DNA of 64,000 bases from Marinilactibacillus sp. Marseille-P9653 (GTDB lineage Bacteria > Bacillota > Bacilli > Lactobacillales > Carnobacteriaceae_A), in assembly GCF_916618885.1 (NCBI RefSeq), contig NZ_CAKAKH010000001.1:1-64000 (forward strand), read 5' to 3'. Numbering within the stretch: position 1 is the stretch's first letter; each line of letters opens with the position of its first letter. The position numbers and the translations under genes were made by a program. Below, one piece after another: positions 1-12,539 of the stretch. The notes beneath the pieces are model-generated. The model was given only the letters and a program-made list of their open reading frames with translations. It did not search any database and had not been told where the DNA came from.

Positions 1-33
1 TTATGTCGTTGCCGCTTTAACAGCAACTCATAT

Positions 34-62
34 ATCATACCATGTTGTTGTTTTGATGTCAA
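34..62 (-). promoter_or_regulatory. rrn promoter P1 (operon left of window)
   Basis: On the minus strand a TTGACA -35 (57-62) and TATGAT -10 (34-39) are separated by 17 bp, followed by a GTTGCTG initiation-region motif. The stretch 1-127 is identical to 7466-7592, which sits directly ahead of the 16S gene at 7313. The 16S gene it drives must therefore begin left of position 1. Confidence 0.85.
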
Positions 63-131
63 CAACTTTTTTAAAAGTTGTTTTTGATCAAGTTACTCGA
101 TCAAGTTGATATCTTTAACAGCAACCTGTAT

Positions 132-161
132 ATCATACCACGCTGTCACCTTTGATGTCAA
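132..161 (-). promoter_or_regulatory. rrn promoter P2 (operon left of window)
   Basis: Minus-strand TTGACA (156-161) and TATGAT (132-137) with an 18-bp spacer, again followed by GTTGCTG. This is the second of three tandem promoters. It matches the layout of P2 at 7597-7625 with small differences in the spacer. Confidence 0.8.
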
Positions 162-228
162 CATTTTTTTAAAGATGTTTTCGATCAAGTTATTCAATCG
201 AGTCAACGTCGTTATCAGCAACTTTTAT

Positions 229-257
229 ATAATATCACGGGATTGAGACTCCGTCAA
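229..257 (-). promoter_or_regulatory. rrn promoter P3 (operon left of window)
   Basis: Minus-strand TTGACG (252-257) and TATTAT (229-234), 17-bp spacer, followed by GTTGCTG. The 16S gene inside the window has only two such promoters. P3 closely resembles the promoter of the orphan 5S gene at 10182-10210. Confidence 0.75.
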
Positions 258-260
258 CAG

Positions 261-1372
261 CGAAATTTGAAATCTCCTATTTTTATCACTCATTAGTATA
301 TATGAATCCTTTGTAAAAGTCTATCATATCAGTGTTTCAGAATAGATTTAATTACTAATTATTTTTTATTTGGTTAGAGAAATTCTCTCTCTAAGCAGTC
401 ATTAGATTTTATTCCAGTTCAAATAAATATCCAATAATATTCTTATACAAAGAAGTGTATTTATCTTTTTACTAACAGGTATGTTTAAATCACTTGAGTG
501 TGTTCTCTTTTTTTACTCTACTTTATGACAAACATAATGTATTAGATATATGGTTTGTTTTCATCCGTTCTCTCAGTTGTGAATCGTTACAGATAACATG
601 AAGAAAGTATCTTTTTTATTTTTGTATAAATCTAGCTCAACTTCTTTATGTATGTAGTGAACAATCCTTCTACCAATTATTAATTTTGTTTAGTCCCTTG
701 TCGCTAACGTCGTTTGGCCATTGCCTAGTAGTACTTGGAACTTTGATTTAATTATTATTGAATCCTATGTATACAATCTTATACAGTAGAGAGTCATTAA
801 GGATTCTATATAGTATTTTTTATCATCGCTCAGTCGTTCGCTCTCTACTTCAGGCAATACTTATTCAAATAAATCTTTTAATCCTCTTTTACATTTACTA
901 GATAATCGAATTTTATTAATCAAAACGCCGATATCCAATGATACTGATTTCATATATCTTCATACTTAACTATATTACTGACAAAGAACTATTGATATTT
1001 ATTATTATTCAACTGTTCTTCTTTTGGAAATTTCCTTTCTTAATGATTAGACTTATGCAGAAAACGCTAGTGTGATTTCTGTATAAGCTTAAACTTCGAT
1101 TATCTCAGTATGATAACAGATTGCTATAGATTTGATATCTGATACTTCACTCTACAAATACAGAGTTGCTTGGCTAGTTTCGTATCTATTGTTTTATTCC
1201 TCTTACGCTAATCGCTTTACGCCTTCTTAACCATTAACCTATTCATTCTCAACTATGCTGGTTTACTGGTTGATGTTTACTTTGAGTACAAAATAGCACT
1301 TCCATAGACTTGGAAGCCACTTCGTATTTTACAAGGTTCATTAACCTACACCGCCAATTTACCAAGCAACCC
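261..1372. other. Gene-free stretch between rrn promoters and TPR gene
   Basis: About 1.1 kb, AT-rich, with no open frame of useful length and no recognisable RNA gene on either strand. The composition and lack of frame suggest decayed or intergenic DNA. I see no convincing terminator or repeat inside it. Confidence 0.6.
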
Positions 1373-1960
1373 TTAAGTTACGTTAGTCTCTGACTTGGTT
1401 AACTCTTTTAAAAAGTTGACTGCTTTTTGAGTAGACCTAATCAACTCTCTATCTCCTTTTTGCTCCCTTATTTAAAATGCCTCTAAGAAGCAACTCTCTG
1501 CCTCATCAAACCCTGTCATTTCCATAAGACACTTTCCTTTATGCTGTTGTACGAAATCGACATAGTTCTCTATATTATCAGACTGACTTCTTTCTAATGC
1601 CTGATTAAAATTATTCAGTGCACCTTGATGGTCATCACTATATTTCAAAGCTTCTCCCAGCCTTATTAGTGAAACTATTTCTTTTGAGGTATCCTGACAC
1701 TCCCTAGCATACTGAAGGCAAAAGGTAAGATAGTGAATTGCCTTTTTTGTTTCTCCATTTATCCTATATAAATTTCCAAGGGCACCTTTAATAAAATACT
1801 CATCCTGTCTATTTAAAGAACCTTTCAAGAATCCAATTAACTGTTCACTACACTGCTGTACTATATTTGTATCTCGTGTCTTCTCACGAAGCAAATGATA
1901 AGTGTCAAAGTAAACAGTTTTATTAAAATTTGAAAGGACATTTTTAACGCTTGTTAGCAT
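1373..1960 (-). pseudogene. TPR-repeat protein gene interrupted by an in-frame stop
   Basis: The frame starts at ATG 1960, chosen because AAGGGG lies 8 nt upstream; an earlier in-frame ATG at 1996 has no ribosome site. Translation runs to a TAA at 1472-1474 and gives helical pairs typical of tetratricopeptide repeats (for example ALGNLYRINGETKKAIHYL and KCLMEMTGFDEAESCFLEAF). Past the TAA the same frame stays open to 1373 and encodes a plausible final TPR helix (IREQKGDRELIRSTQKAV). One base change, such as AAA or AAT to TAA, would explain this. The intact protein would have about 195 residues. TPR proteins bind peptides or proteins; the partner here is unknown. There is no HTH domain, so it is not itself a Rgg/PlcR-type regulator, although it could be a remnant of one. 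Confidence 0.6.
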
Positions 1961-2231
1961 TTCACTTCCCCTTAATCTCTTGACTTGGTATATCAATTCT
2001 TTTATTATCTATTCCTTATCTTTCTATAAAAAAACTGGTTGGTATTCGGTAAATATTAATGATGTTAGTGCATCATACGATTTCAATATTGATCATAAAT
2101 TTCCTCCATAGTCTTTTTATTGGTATATTTTCTTTGTGATGATGAATAGCGCTTAATAACTAAAACTAGTTAGATCTATCATAATTACATTAATAAAATT
2201 ACTTTTACCTTCTAAGTTTAACAAATTAACC
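1961..2231. other. Leader between rrn terminator and TPR gene
   Basis: No convincing gene. On the minus strand a good ribosome site (GGAGG) precedes an ATG at 2094-2096, but the frame closes after seven codons (2073-2096). This could be a leader peptide or a chance match. Confidence 0.35.
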
Positions 2232-2269
2232 GCAAAAAAGAGGCCTGATAATCGAGTAATCAGGCCTCT
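2232..2269 (-). terminator. Terminator of the rRNA operon
   Basis: A perfect 11-bp stem (2239-2249 with 2259-2269) with a 9-nt loop, followed on the minus strand by a T-run. It lies just after tRNA-Asn and ends the 16S-23S-5S-tRNA transcript. Confidence 0.9.
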
Positions 2270-2295
2270 GCTCTCTAAATATAGGTACAAAAAAA

Positions 2296-2368
2296 CTCCG
2301 CAAGCAGGGCTCGAACCTGCGACAACGCGATTAACAGTCGCGCGCTCTACCAACTGAGCTATTGCGGA
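2296..2368 (-). tRNA. tRNA-Asn(GTT)
   Basis: Full cloverleaf with acceptor stem TCCGCAA/TTGCGGA and anticodon loop CTGTTAA giving GTT. It is the only tRNA downstream of the 5S gene of this rRNA operon. No 3' CCA is encoded. Confidence 0.97.
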
Positions 2369-2402
2369 ATCAAAAAATGGTATTAGATAAAAAAAAAGAA
2401 CT

Positions 2403-2519
2403 GCACGGCAACGTCCTGCTTTCACAAGGGGAAACCCCTCACTATCCTCGGCGCTGGGAAGCTTAACGGCTGTGTTCGGAATGGGAACAGGTGGATCCTT
2501 CCCGCCATCATTACCGCAC
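2403..2519 (-). rRNA. rrf: 5S rRNA
   Basis: Typical Firmicute 5S with a 9-bp terminal helix formed by 2511-2519 and 2403-2411. It follows 23S after about 110 bp and precedes tRNA-Asn. It differs at many sites from the orphan 5S copy at 10016-10130. Confidence 0.95.
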
Positions 2520-2628
2520 AATGACTCTTTTTCTTTTTATAAGAGAACGTTGTTCTCTGAAAACTAGATAGTTGAATGCTTGCAAACATGTTTTGACGCA
2601 ACACCCTCATACTCTTAACCCCGTTTTG

Positions 2629-7313
<4,685 letters not shown>

Positions 7314-7465
7314 TAAGTGTTTGACTTGCTCATTGATTAAAAATTGTGAATGAACCTTGTTCATTCGTTTAGTTGTCTTGATTCATAAATGAATCGAAGA
7401 CCCCTGCACATTTGGTTGTTTTTACTTTGTTCAGTTTTCAAAGATCTACTCTTTATTGTTTCGTG

Positions 7466-7592
7466 TTATGTCGTTGCCGCTTTAACAGCAACTCATATAT
7501 CATACCATGTTGTTGTTTTGATGTCAACAACTTTTTTAAAAGTTGTTTTTGATCAAGTTACTCGATCAAGTTGATATCTTTAACAGCAACCT
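7466..7592. repeat. 127-bp rrn promoter repeat, second copy
   Basis: Identical base for base to 1-127 of the window. It includes promoter P1, the GTTGCTG motif and a pair of GATCAAGTT direct repeats. The two copies belong to two leftward rRNA operons. Confidence 0.95.
7499..7527 (-). promoter_or_regulatory. rrn promoter P1
   Basis: Minus-strand TTGACA (7522-7527), 17-bp spacer, TATGAT (7499-7504). It drives the 16S gene beginning at about 7313 through a leader of roughly 180 nt. Confidence 0.88.
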
Positions 7593-7596
7593 ATAT

Positions 7597-7625
7597 ATCA
7601 TATCACGCTGCTACATTAGTGTCAA
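7597..7625 (-). promoter_or_regulatory. rrn promoter P2
   Basis: Minus-strand TTGACA (7620-7625), 17-bp spacer, TATGAT (7597-7602), followed by GTTGCTG. It starts only about 30 bp after the last tRNA of the upstream array, so the 16S operon can be transcribed separately or by read-through. Confidence 0.85.
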
Positions 7626-7632
7626 CAGCTTT

Positions 7633-7656
7633 TTGAAAAAGTATTTGCTTTTTCAA
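7633..7656 (-). terminator. Weak hairpin after the tRNA array
   Basis: A 9-bp stem (7633-7641 with 7648-7656) directly after tRNA-Leu(CAA). No strong T-run follows, so it may be a processing hairpin or a leaky terminator rather than a full stop. Confidence 0.4.
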
Positions 7657-7740
7657 TACCGGCGGCCGGAGTCGAACCGGCACGCCCTAACGGGCACTGG
7701 ATTTTGAGTCCAGCGCGTCTACCAATTCCGCCACGCCGGC
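7657..7740 (-). tRNA. tRNA-Leu(CAA)
   Basis: Long variable arm typical of Leu; anticodon loop CTCAAAA gives CAA. Last gene of the 25-tRNA array. Confidence 0.96.
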
Positions 7741-7767
7741 CTGTTAAGTCTATTTAACTGTCAGACA

Positions 7768-7838
<71 letters not shown>

Positions 7839-7864
7839 ATACAATTTATTCATTTGGTATGAAA

Positions 7865-7937
7865 CTGGGCTACCAGGATTCGAACCTGGGGAATGACGGG
7901 ATCAAAACCCGCTGCCTTACCGCTTGGCTATAGCCCA
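7865..7937 (-). tRNA. tRNA-Gln(TTG)
   Basis: Acceptor TGGGCTA/TAGCCCA, anticodon TTG, discriminator G73. Confidence 0.96.
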
Positions 7938-7947
7938 AAAATCAAAG

Positions 7948-8021
7948 GGCGACTGATGGGGATCGAACCCACGAATGCCGAGACCACAACCCGGTGCGTT
8001 AACCACTTCGCCACAATCGCC
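7948..8021 (-). tRNA. tRNA-His(GTG)
   Basis: Anticodon GTG. The extra 5' G-1 paired with C73, the identity element for HisRS, is encoded in the gene. Confidence 0.96.
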
Positions 8022-8040
8022 ATAATATTTAATTGAACCA

Positions 8041-8111
8041 CAGGGGTAGTAGGAATCGAACCCACATTGATGGTTTTGGAGACCATAGTTCTACCGTTAA
8101 ACTATACCCCT
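8041..8111 (-). tRNA. tRNA-Trp(CCA)
   Basis: Acceptor AGGGGTA/TACCCCT, anticodon loop CTCCAAA giving CCA, discriminator G73. Confidence 0.96.
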
Positions 8112-8116
8112 AAAAA

Positions 8117-8197
8117 TGGAGGGAGTAGGATTCGAACCTACGAACCCGAAGGAGCGGATTTACAGTCCGCCGCGTTTAGCCACTTCGCTATCCCTCC
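8117..8197 (-). tRNA. tRNA-Tyr(GTA)
   Basis: Class II tRNA with a long variable arm, acceptor GGAGGGA/TCCCTCC, anticodon GTA. Confidence 0.96.
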
Positions 8198-8199
8198 AA

Positions 8200-8272
8200 T
8201 GGCGCAGGACAGAGTCGAACTGCCGACACACGGAGCTTCAATCCGTTGCTCTACCAACTGAGCTACTGCGCC
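8200..8272 (-). tRNA. tRNA-Phe(GAA)
   Basis: Acceptor GGCGCAG/CTGCGCC, anticodon GAA, discriminator A73. Confidence 0.96.
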
Positions 8273-8288
8273 TTGGAAAATGTTACTA

Positions 8289-8361
8289 CGGTCCCGACGG
8301 GATTCGAACCCGCGATCTCCTGCGTGACAGGCAGGCGTGATAACCGCTACACTACGGGACC
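8289..8361 (-). tRNA. tRNA-Asp(GTC), copy 2
   Basis: Acceptor GGTCCCG/CGGGACC, anticodon GTC, discriminator G73. The sequence is the same as the other Asp gene at 8852-8924; each follows an initiator tRNA gene in transcription order. Confidence 0.96.
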
Positions 8362-8382
8362 ATATAATTATTCAATTTTGAA

Positions 8383-8455
8383 TTGCGGGGACAGGACTCG
8401 AACCTGCGACCTCCGGGTTATGAGCCCGACGAGCTGCCAACTGCTCTACCCCGCG
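8383..8455 (-). tRNA. Initiator tRNA-fMet(CAT), copy 2
   Basis: Anticodon CAT with the initiator hallmarks: an unpaired C1-A72 at the acceptor end and three G-C pairs next to the anticodon loop. It differs by one base from copy 1 at 8943-9015, making a G-T instead of A-T pair in the T stem. Confidence 0.95.
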
Positions 8456-8465
8456 ATCATTTAAA

Positions 8466-8555
8466 AGGAGGATGTGGGATTCGAACCCACGCGCGTTTTT
8501 ACACACCTGACGGTTTTCAAGACCGTTCCCTTAAGCCGGACTTGGGTAATCCTCC
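8466..8555 (-). tRNA. tRNA-Ser(TGA)
   Basis: Class II tRNA with a long variable arm, acceptor GGAGGAT/ATCCTCC, anticodon TGA. The discriminator reads as U73, where G is usual for Ser. Confidence 0.93.
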
Positions 8556-8585
8556 AGTAAATCTATAGTAGCAGTCTCCTGCTAA

Positions 8586-8657
8586 TGACCCCTACGGGAT
8601 TCGAACCCGTGTTACCGCCGTGAAAGGGCGGTGTCTTAACCGCTTGACCAAGGGGCC
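8586..8657 (-). tRNA. tRNA-Glu(TTC)
   Basis: Acceptor GGCCCCT/AGGGGTC, anticodon loop CTTTCAC giving TTC. Confidence 0.96.
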
Positions 8658-8686
8658 GGTTAAGTGACTTTATTAATATGAAACAA

Positions 8687-8760
<74 letters not shown>

Positions 8761-8769
8761 CAAACAAAA

Positions 8770-8840
8770 AGCGGGTGACGAGAATCGAACTCGCGACGAC
8801 AGCTTGGAAGGCTGTGGTTTTACCACTAAACTACACCCGC
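8770..8840 (-). tRNA. tRNA-Gly(TCC)
   Basis: Acceptor GCGGGTG/CACCCGC, anticodon TCC, discriminator U73. Confidence 0.96.
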
Positions 8841-8851
8841 ATAAAGTTGAA

Positions 8852-8924
8852 CGGTCCCGACGGGATTCGAACCCGCGATCTCCTGCGTGACAGGCAGGCG
8901 TGATAACCGCTACACTACGGGACC
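8852..8924 (-). tRNA. tRNA-Asp(GTC), copy 1
   Basis: Same sequence as the gene at 8289-8361; forms a repeated fMet-Asp pair with the next upstream gene. Confidence 0.96.
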
Positions 8925-8942
8925 AAGTTAATTTTGTTTGGA

Positions 8943-9015
<73 letters not shown>

Positions 9016-9036
9016 ATAATATCGAACGATTGAAAA

Positions 9037-9110
9037 TGGACCTTGCAGGATTCGAACCTGCGACCGGACGGTTATGAGCCGTCTGCTCTAACCAACTGAG
9101 CTAAAGGTCC
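9037..9110 (-). tRNA. tRNA-Ile2(CAT, lysidine-modified)
   Basis: The anticodon is CAT, but body and acceptor (GGACCTT/AAGGTCC) match the tRNA-Ile2 type of Bacillus as I recall it, not elongator Met. TilS would convert the wobble C to lysidine so that it reads AUA. Confidence 0.85.
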
Positions 9111-9130
9111 AATTTTCTGAAAAACAATGA

Positions 9131-9204
9131 TAGCGGCGGAGGGAGTCGAACCCACGACCTCACGGGTATGAACCGTACGCTCTAGCCAGCTGAGCTACAC
9201 CGCC
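9131..9204 (-). tRNA. Elongator tRNA-Met(CAT)
   Basis: Acceptor GGCGGTG/CGCCGCT with fully paired ends and anticodon CAT. It matches the Bacillus elongator Met type, distinct from the two initiator genes. Confidence 0.93.
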
Positions 9205-9230
9205 ATTATAAAATGGCTCTTTTAGAAAAA

Positions 9231-9304
9231 TCGGGAAGACAGGATTCGAACCTGCGACCCCTTGGTCCCAAACCAAGTGCTCTACCAAGCTGAGCTACTT
9301 CCCG
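9231..9304 (-). tRNA. tRNA-Pro(TGG)
   Basis: Acceptor CGGGAAG/CTTCCCG, anticodon TGG. Confidence 0.96.
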
Positions 9305-9328
9305 TACTTTACTTTTTCCTTTCGGAAA

Positions 9329-9402
9329 TGCACCCTAGAGGAGTCGAACCTCTAACCGCCTGATTCGTAGTCAGGTACTCTATCCAATTGAGCTAAGGGT
9401 GC
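9329..9402 (-). tRNA. tRNA-Arg(ACG)
   Basis: Acceptor GCACCCT/AGGGTGC, anticodon ACG (A34 edited to inosine). Confidence 0.96.
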
Positions 9403-9414
9403 GAGTATTTCAAA

Positions 9415-9500
9415 TGCCGAGGGCCGGAATCGAACCGGCACGGTGAAAACTCACCGCAGGATTTTAAGTCCTGTGCGTCTACCAGTTCCGCCACCCCGGC
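9415..9500 (-). tRNA. tRNA-Leu(TAA)
   Basis: Class II tRNA, acceptor GCCGGGG/CCTCGGC, anticodon TAA. Confidence 0.96.
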
Positions 9501-9548
9501 AATTACTGTTAAGACTAAGTAAATATTCATTCGCTTTATCTATAACCA

Positions 9549-9620
9549 AGCGAAAGACGGGATTCGAACCCGCGACCCCCACCTTGGCAAGGTGATGTTC
9601 TACCACTGAACTACTTTCGC
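9549..9620 (-). tRNA. tRNA-Gly(GCC)
   Basis: Acceptor GCGAAAG/CTTTCGC, anticodon GCC, discriminator U73. Confidence 0.96.
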
Positions 9621-9625
9621 TGAAA

Positions 9626-9698
9626 TGCCGGCTAAAGGATTTGAACCCTCGACCTACTGATTACAAATCAGTTGCTCTACCAACTGAGCTAAGCCGGC
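9626..9698 (-). tRNA. tRNA-Thr(TGT)
   Basis: Acceptor GCCGGCT/AGCCGGC, anticodon TGT. Confidence 0.96.
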
Positions 9699-9719
9699 TT
9701 GAATCTTTTAAATGAACTA

Positions 9720-9801
9720 TGCGGATGGAGGGACTTGAACCCCCACGCCGTGAAGCGCTAGATCCTAAATCTAGTGCGTCTGCCAATTCCGCCACATCCG
9801 C
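9720..9801 (-). tRNA. tRNA-Leu(TAG)
   Basis: Class II tRNA, acceptor GCGGATG/CATCCGC, anticodon TAG. Confidence 0.96.
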
Positions 9802-9834
9802 GCTGTTCTATTTAGCTTGCACATCACTATGCAA

Positions 9835-9907
9835 TGAGCCGTGCAGGGTTCGAACCTGCGACCCTCTGATTAAAAGTCAGATGCTCTACCGACTGAGCTA
9901 ACGGCTC
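9835..9907 (-). tRNA. tRNA-Lys(TTT)
   Basis: Acceptor GAGCCGT/ACGGCTC, anticodon TTT. Confidence 0.96.
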
Positions 9908-9918
9908 CGAAAAAATTA

Positions 9919-9991
9919 TGGAGGTTAACGGGCTCGAACCGCTGACCCTCTGCTTGTAAGGCAGATGCTCTCCCAACTGAGCTAAACCTCC
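9919..9991 (-). tRNA. tRNA-Val(TAC)
   Basis: Acceptor GGAGGTT/AACCTCC, anticodon TAC. First tRNA after the orphan 5S gene. Confidence 0.96.
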
Positions 9992-10015
9992 AATAATACA
10001 ATCAAACGATTGCTG

Positions 10016-10130
10016 CATAACGACGTCCTGCTTTCACAAGGAGAAACCCCTCACTATCCTCGGCGCTGAGAAGCTTAACTTCTGTGTTCGAAATGGAAAC
10101 AGGTGGATCCTTCTCGCCATAACCGCTATA
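10016..10130 (-). rRNA. rrf: Orphan 5S rRNA heading the tRNA array
   Basis: The 5S core is intact and the ends can form a 9-bp terminal helix (10122-10130 with 10016-10024), partly through G-U pairs. It differs from the operon 5S at 2403-2519 in this helix and at scattered core sites. No 23S or 16S lies upstream: msrA begins just beyond its promoter. The preserved helix argues for a functional gene rather than a decaying fragment. Confidence 0.9.
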
Positions 10131-10181
10131 CAGTTTTCGTGCTGGCGCTAAAAGAAATAATCAATTAGCAGCAACTCTTAT

Positions 10182-10210
10182 ATAATACAATGGGATTATA
10201 TCTTTGTCAA
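10182..10210 (-). promoter_or_regulatory. rrn-type promoter of the 5S-tRNA operon
   Basis: Minus-strand TTGACA (10205-10210), 17-bp spacer, TATTAT (10182-10187), followed by GTTGCTG. It resembles rrn promoter P3 at 229-257 in -10, spacer and initiation region. About 50 bp separate the -10 from the 5S start. Confidence 0.8.
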
Positions 10211-10230
10211 TCATTTTAATAAAAAAATAA

Positions 10231-10263
10231 AAGAAAAATGCCGGAACAAGCTTTCCGACATTT
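10231..10263 (-). terminator. Terminator after msrA
   Basis: Stem-loop 10236-10246 with 10253-10263, one imperfect pair, with a T-rich tail on the minus strand. It separates msrA from the 5S-tRNA promoter. Confidence 0.75.
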
Positions 10264-10294
10264 CCCTTTTATTGGAACAATACCTAGAAAAAGC

Positions 10295-10828
10295 TTATTT
10301 GTCCCAGTTTTGATCAATAAAATCGACTCTTCCTGAACCTTTACTATATCTCTTATAGTGCGCTGATTCTTTTTTGTAAAAGTCTTGATGATAGTCTTCC
10401 GCTTCATAAAACGGTTGAGCTGGTTCAATTGTCGTTACGATAGGACGATCGAAGCGACCACTTTCATTTAATGCTTTTTTTGAAGCCTCTGCCGTTTCTC
10501 TTTGTTCATCGTTGTTATAGAATATAACGGGTCTATAAGAATCTCCACGGTCAGCAAATTGTCCACCTGCATCTGTAGGGTCGGTTTGTTGCCAGTAAAT
10601 TTCTACTAACTCTTCATATGAAATCTTTGAAGGATCATATTTGATTTCAACAGCTTCGGTATGACCTGTTGTTCCTGAAGTCACCTGTCTGTAAGTTGGA
10701 TTTTCTACAGTGCCACCAGTATATCCTGAAGTTACTTTTTCTATTCCTGGCAAACTATCGAATGGTTTCACCATACACCAGAAACAACCTCCTGCAAATA
10801 TCGCTGTTTCAAAATTTTTCTCAGACAT
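10295..10828 (-). CDS. msrA: Peptide-methionine (S)-S-oxide reductase MsrA
   Basis: Reduces the S form of methionine sulfoxide in free methionine and proteins, repairing oxidative damage in the cytoplasm. The catalytic motif GGCFWC is close to the N-terminus, and the downstream [16 protein letters not shown] segment is typical of the family. The 177-residue length is normal. The start is ATG 10828 because AGGAGGG lies just before it; an earlier in-frame ATG at 10861 has no ribosome site. There is no fused MsrB domain. It has its own terminator and stands as a single gene between serS and the 5S-tRNA operon. Confidence 0.95.
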   Translation of the reverse strand: MSEKNFETAIFAGGCFWCMVKPFDSLPGIEKVTSGYTGGTVENPTYRQVTSGTTGHTEAVEIKYDPSKISYEELVEIYWQQTDPTDAGGQFADRGDSYRPVIFYNNDEQRETAEASKKALNESGRFDRPIVTTIEPAQPFYEAEDYHQDFYKKESAHYKRYSKGSGRVDFIDQNWDK

Positions 10829-10911
10829 AATTTCCCTCCTAATCGATTGGGTACAACTCATTATATCACCAATTCAATCCACCCTTTAATCGAAACAACT
10901 TATAAACTCTT

Positions 10912-12189
10912 TTACCTGATTTCTGTTATACCACCCATATAAGGAACAAGGACTTCCGGCACCTTAACTGAACCGTCTTCTTGCTGGTAATTTTCTAGAA
11001 TAGCTGCAACGGTTCTTCCAATAGCTAGTCCTGAACCATTTAATGTATGAACATAATCTATTTTGCCGTCTTCTTCTTTTCTATAACGGATTTTTGCTCT
11101 TCTGGCCTGGAAAGCTTCCGTATTTGAACAAGAACTAATTTCTCTATAGGTGTCTTGTGCTGGAATCCATACTTCAAGGTCATATGTTTTAGCTGCAGCA
11201 AATCCTGTATCCCCAGTAGATAGAAGTACAACTCTATATGGAAGATTCAGTTTCTGAAGGATTGCTTCAGCATTTGCCGTCATTTTCTCTAATTCTTCAT
11301 AAGAGTCTTCTGGTTTTGCAAATTTGATCATTTCAACTTTATTGAATTGGTGTAATCTGATTAGACCTCTAGTGTCTCTTCCGGCACTCCCTGCTTCAGA
11401 ACGGAATGATGGAGATAAAGCAGTGAAGTACTTCGGTAGATCTGCCTCTTCTAGAATTTCGTCTCTGTAGTAATTTGTCAGTGGTACTTCAGCTGTCGGA
11501 ATTAGCGTTAAAGCTGTATCTTTGATTTGGAAGACATCTTCTTTGAATTTCGGGAACTGACCGGTTCCATAGAGAGATTCTTCGTTCACCAGATATGGTG
11601 GAATCATTTCATAGTAGCCGTGTTCTTCAGTATGCACATCTAACATAAAGTTATAAAGTGCTCTTTCTAATCTCGCTCCTAGGCCTTTGTAATACAAGAA
11701 ACGACTTTTAGCAACTTTAGCGCCTCTTTCAAAATCTAGAATATCTAGATCTGTTCCAATTTCCCAGTGTGGTTTCATCTCAAACGCAGGTGTTTCATTG
11801 ATTTCTCCCCAACGACGAATCTCTTGATTCGACTCTTCATCAGCTCCTACTGGCAAAGAATCATGTGGCAAGTTTGGTAAGCCAGCAGCAATTCCGTGAA
11901 ATTGTACTTCGATTTCTTCTAAATCTTTGTCGATCTGTTTGATCTCAGCGCCTACTTTTTGCATAGAAGCAATGGCATCATCTGCATTTTCTTTATTTCT
12001 TTTTTTATTGGCAATTTCGTCAGACACATCGTTTCTAGTTTTCTTTAACTGTTCAGACTTTTGAATATAGTCTCTTCTCTTCTCATCCAACTCTTTAAGT
12101 TGCATCAACTCCTGTGGGTCTACACCACGCGTTTCTAATTTCTGCTTGATTTCATCAAATTGTGTTCGGATTAACTTTATATCTAACAT
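10912..12189 (-). CDS. serS: Seryl-tRNA synthetase
   Basis: Charges tRNA-Ser with serine, using ATP, in the cytoplasm. The N-terminal roughly 100 residues form the charged coiled-coil arm that holds the long variable arm of tRNA-Ser. The class II core follows: motif 2 ([20 protein letters not shown]) and motif 3 ([18 protein letters not shown]). At 425 residues it is full length. It is expressed behind a T-box leader (12226-12487) with a Ser specifier, so uncharged tRNA-Ser should raise its synthesis. One matching tRNA-Ser(TGA) gene is in the nearby array. Confidence 0.97.
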   Translation of the reverse strand: MLDIKLIRTQFDEIKQKLETRGVDPQELMQLKELDEKRRDYIQKSEQLKKTRNDVSDEIANKKRNKENADDAIASMQKVGAEIKQIDKDLEEIEVQFHGIAAGLPNLPHDSLPVGADEESNQEIRRWGEINETPAFEMKPHWEIGTDLDILDFERGAKVAKSRFLYYKGLGARLERALYNFMLDVHTEEHGYYEMIPPYLVNEESLYGTGQFPKFKEDVFQIKDTALTLIPTAEVPLTNYYRDEILEEADLPKYFTALSPSFRSEAGSAGRDTRGLIRLHQFNKVEMIKFAKPEDSYEELEKMTANAEAILQKLNLPYRVVLLSTGDTGFAAAKTYDLEVWIPAQDTYREISSCSNTEAFQARRAKIRYRKEEDGKIDYVHTLNGSGLAIGRTVAAILENYQQEDGSVKVPEVLVPYMGGITEIR

Positions 12190-12225
12190 TTTATTCCCTC
12201 TTTTCTATTTGTTGTTGAACGGGTA

Positions 12226-12487
12226 CAAAAAAAGCAGTCTCCACCCCTTCAATTATGAAGGGACGAAAGACTGCTTCTCGCGGTTCCACCCTGATTCAGA
12301 AGGAAATCCTTCTGCTCTCTAAGAGTTTTAACGGGCTCTACCGAAATGATTTAAGCAAGAAAAGTCCTGCATCACCATTTACTCGTGCAATGGATTCAGA
12401 TTACGAAGTATCAGTTCACACCACCCACTGACTCTCTTGACCTTCGCTTCACTTACTAGTTCACACTATAACGTTCAATTCTATTAT
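12226..12487 (-). promoter_or_regulatory. T-box leader of serS
   Basis: The hallmark AGGGTGGAACCGCG is at 12279-12297 on the minus strand, followed by a terminator stem (12233-12240 with 12268-12275) and a T-run. A likely specifier codon TCC (12393-12395) stands in a GAA-TCC-A context, which fits serine. The antiterminator would form when uncharged tRNA-Ser binds. Confidence 0.9.
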
Positions 12488-12493
12488 GCATTT

Positions 12494-12522
12494 ATTTTAC
12501 TTCACTTACCCTATTAAATCAA
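12494..12522 (-). promoter_or_regulatory. Probable serS promoter
   Basis: Minus-strand TTGATT (12517-12522), 17-bp spacer, TAAAAT (12494-12499), placed so that transcription would begin just before the T-box. Confidence 0.55.
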
Positions 12523-12539
12523 TACGTTTATTTCGCTAC

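Noticed and set aside
2073..2096. Seven-codon ORF with a GGAGG ribosome site upstream of the TPR gene
   Set aside because: Too short to support; it could be a signalling or leader peptide, but a chance match is as likely.
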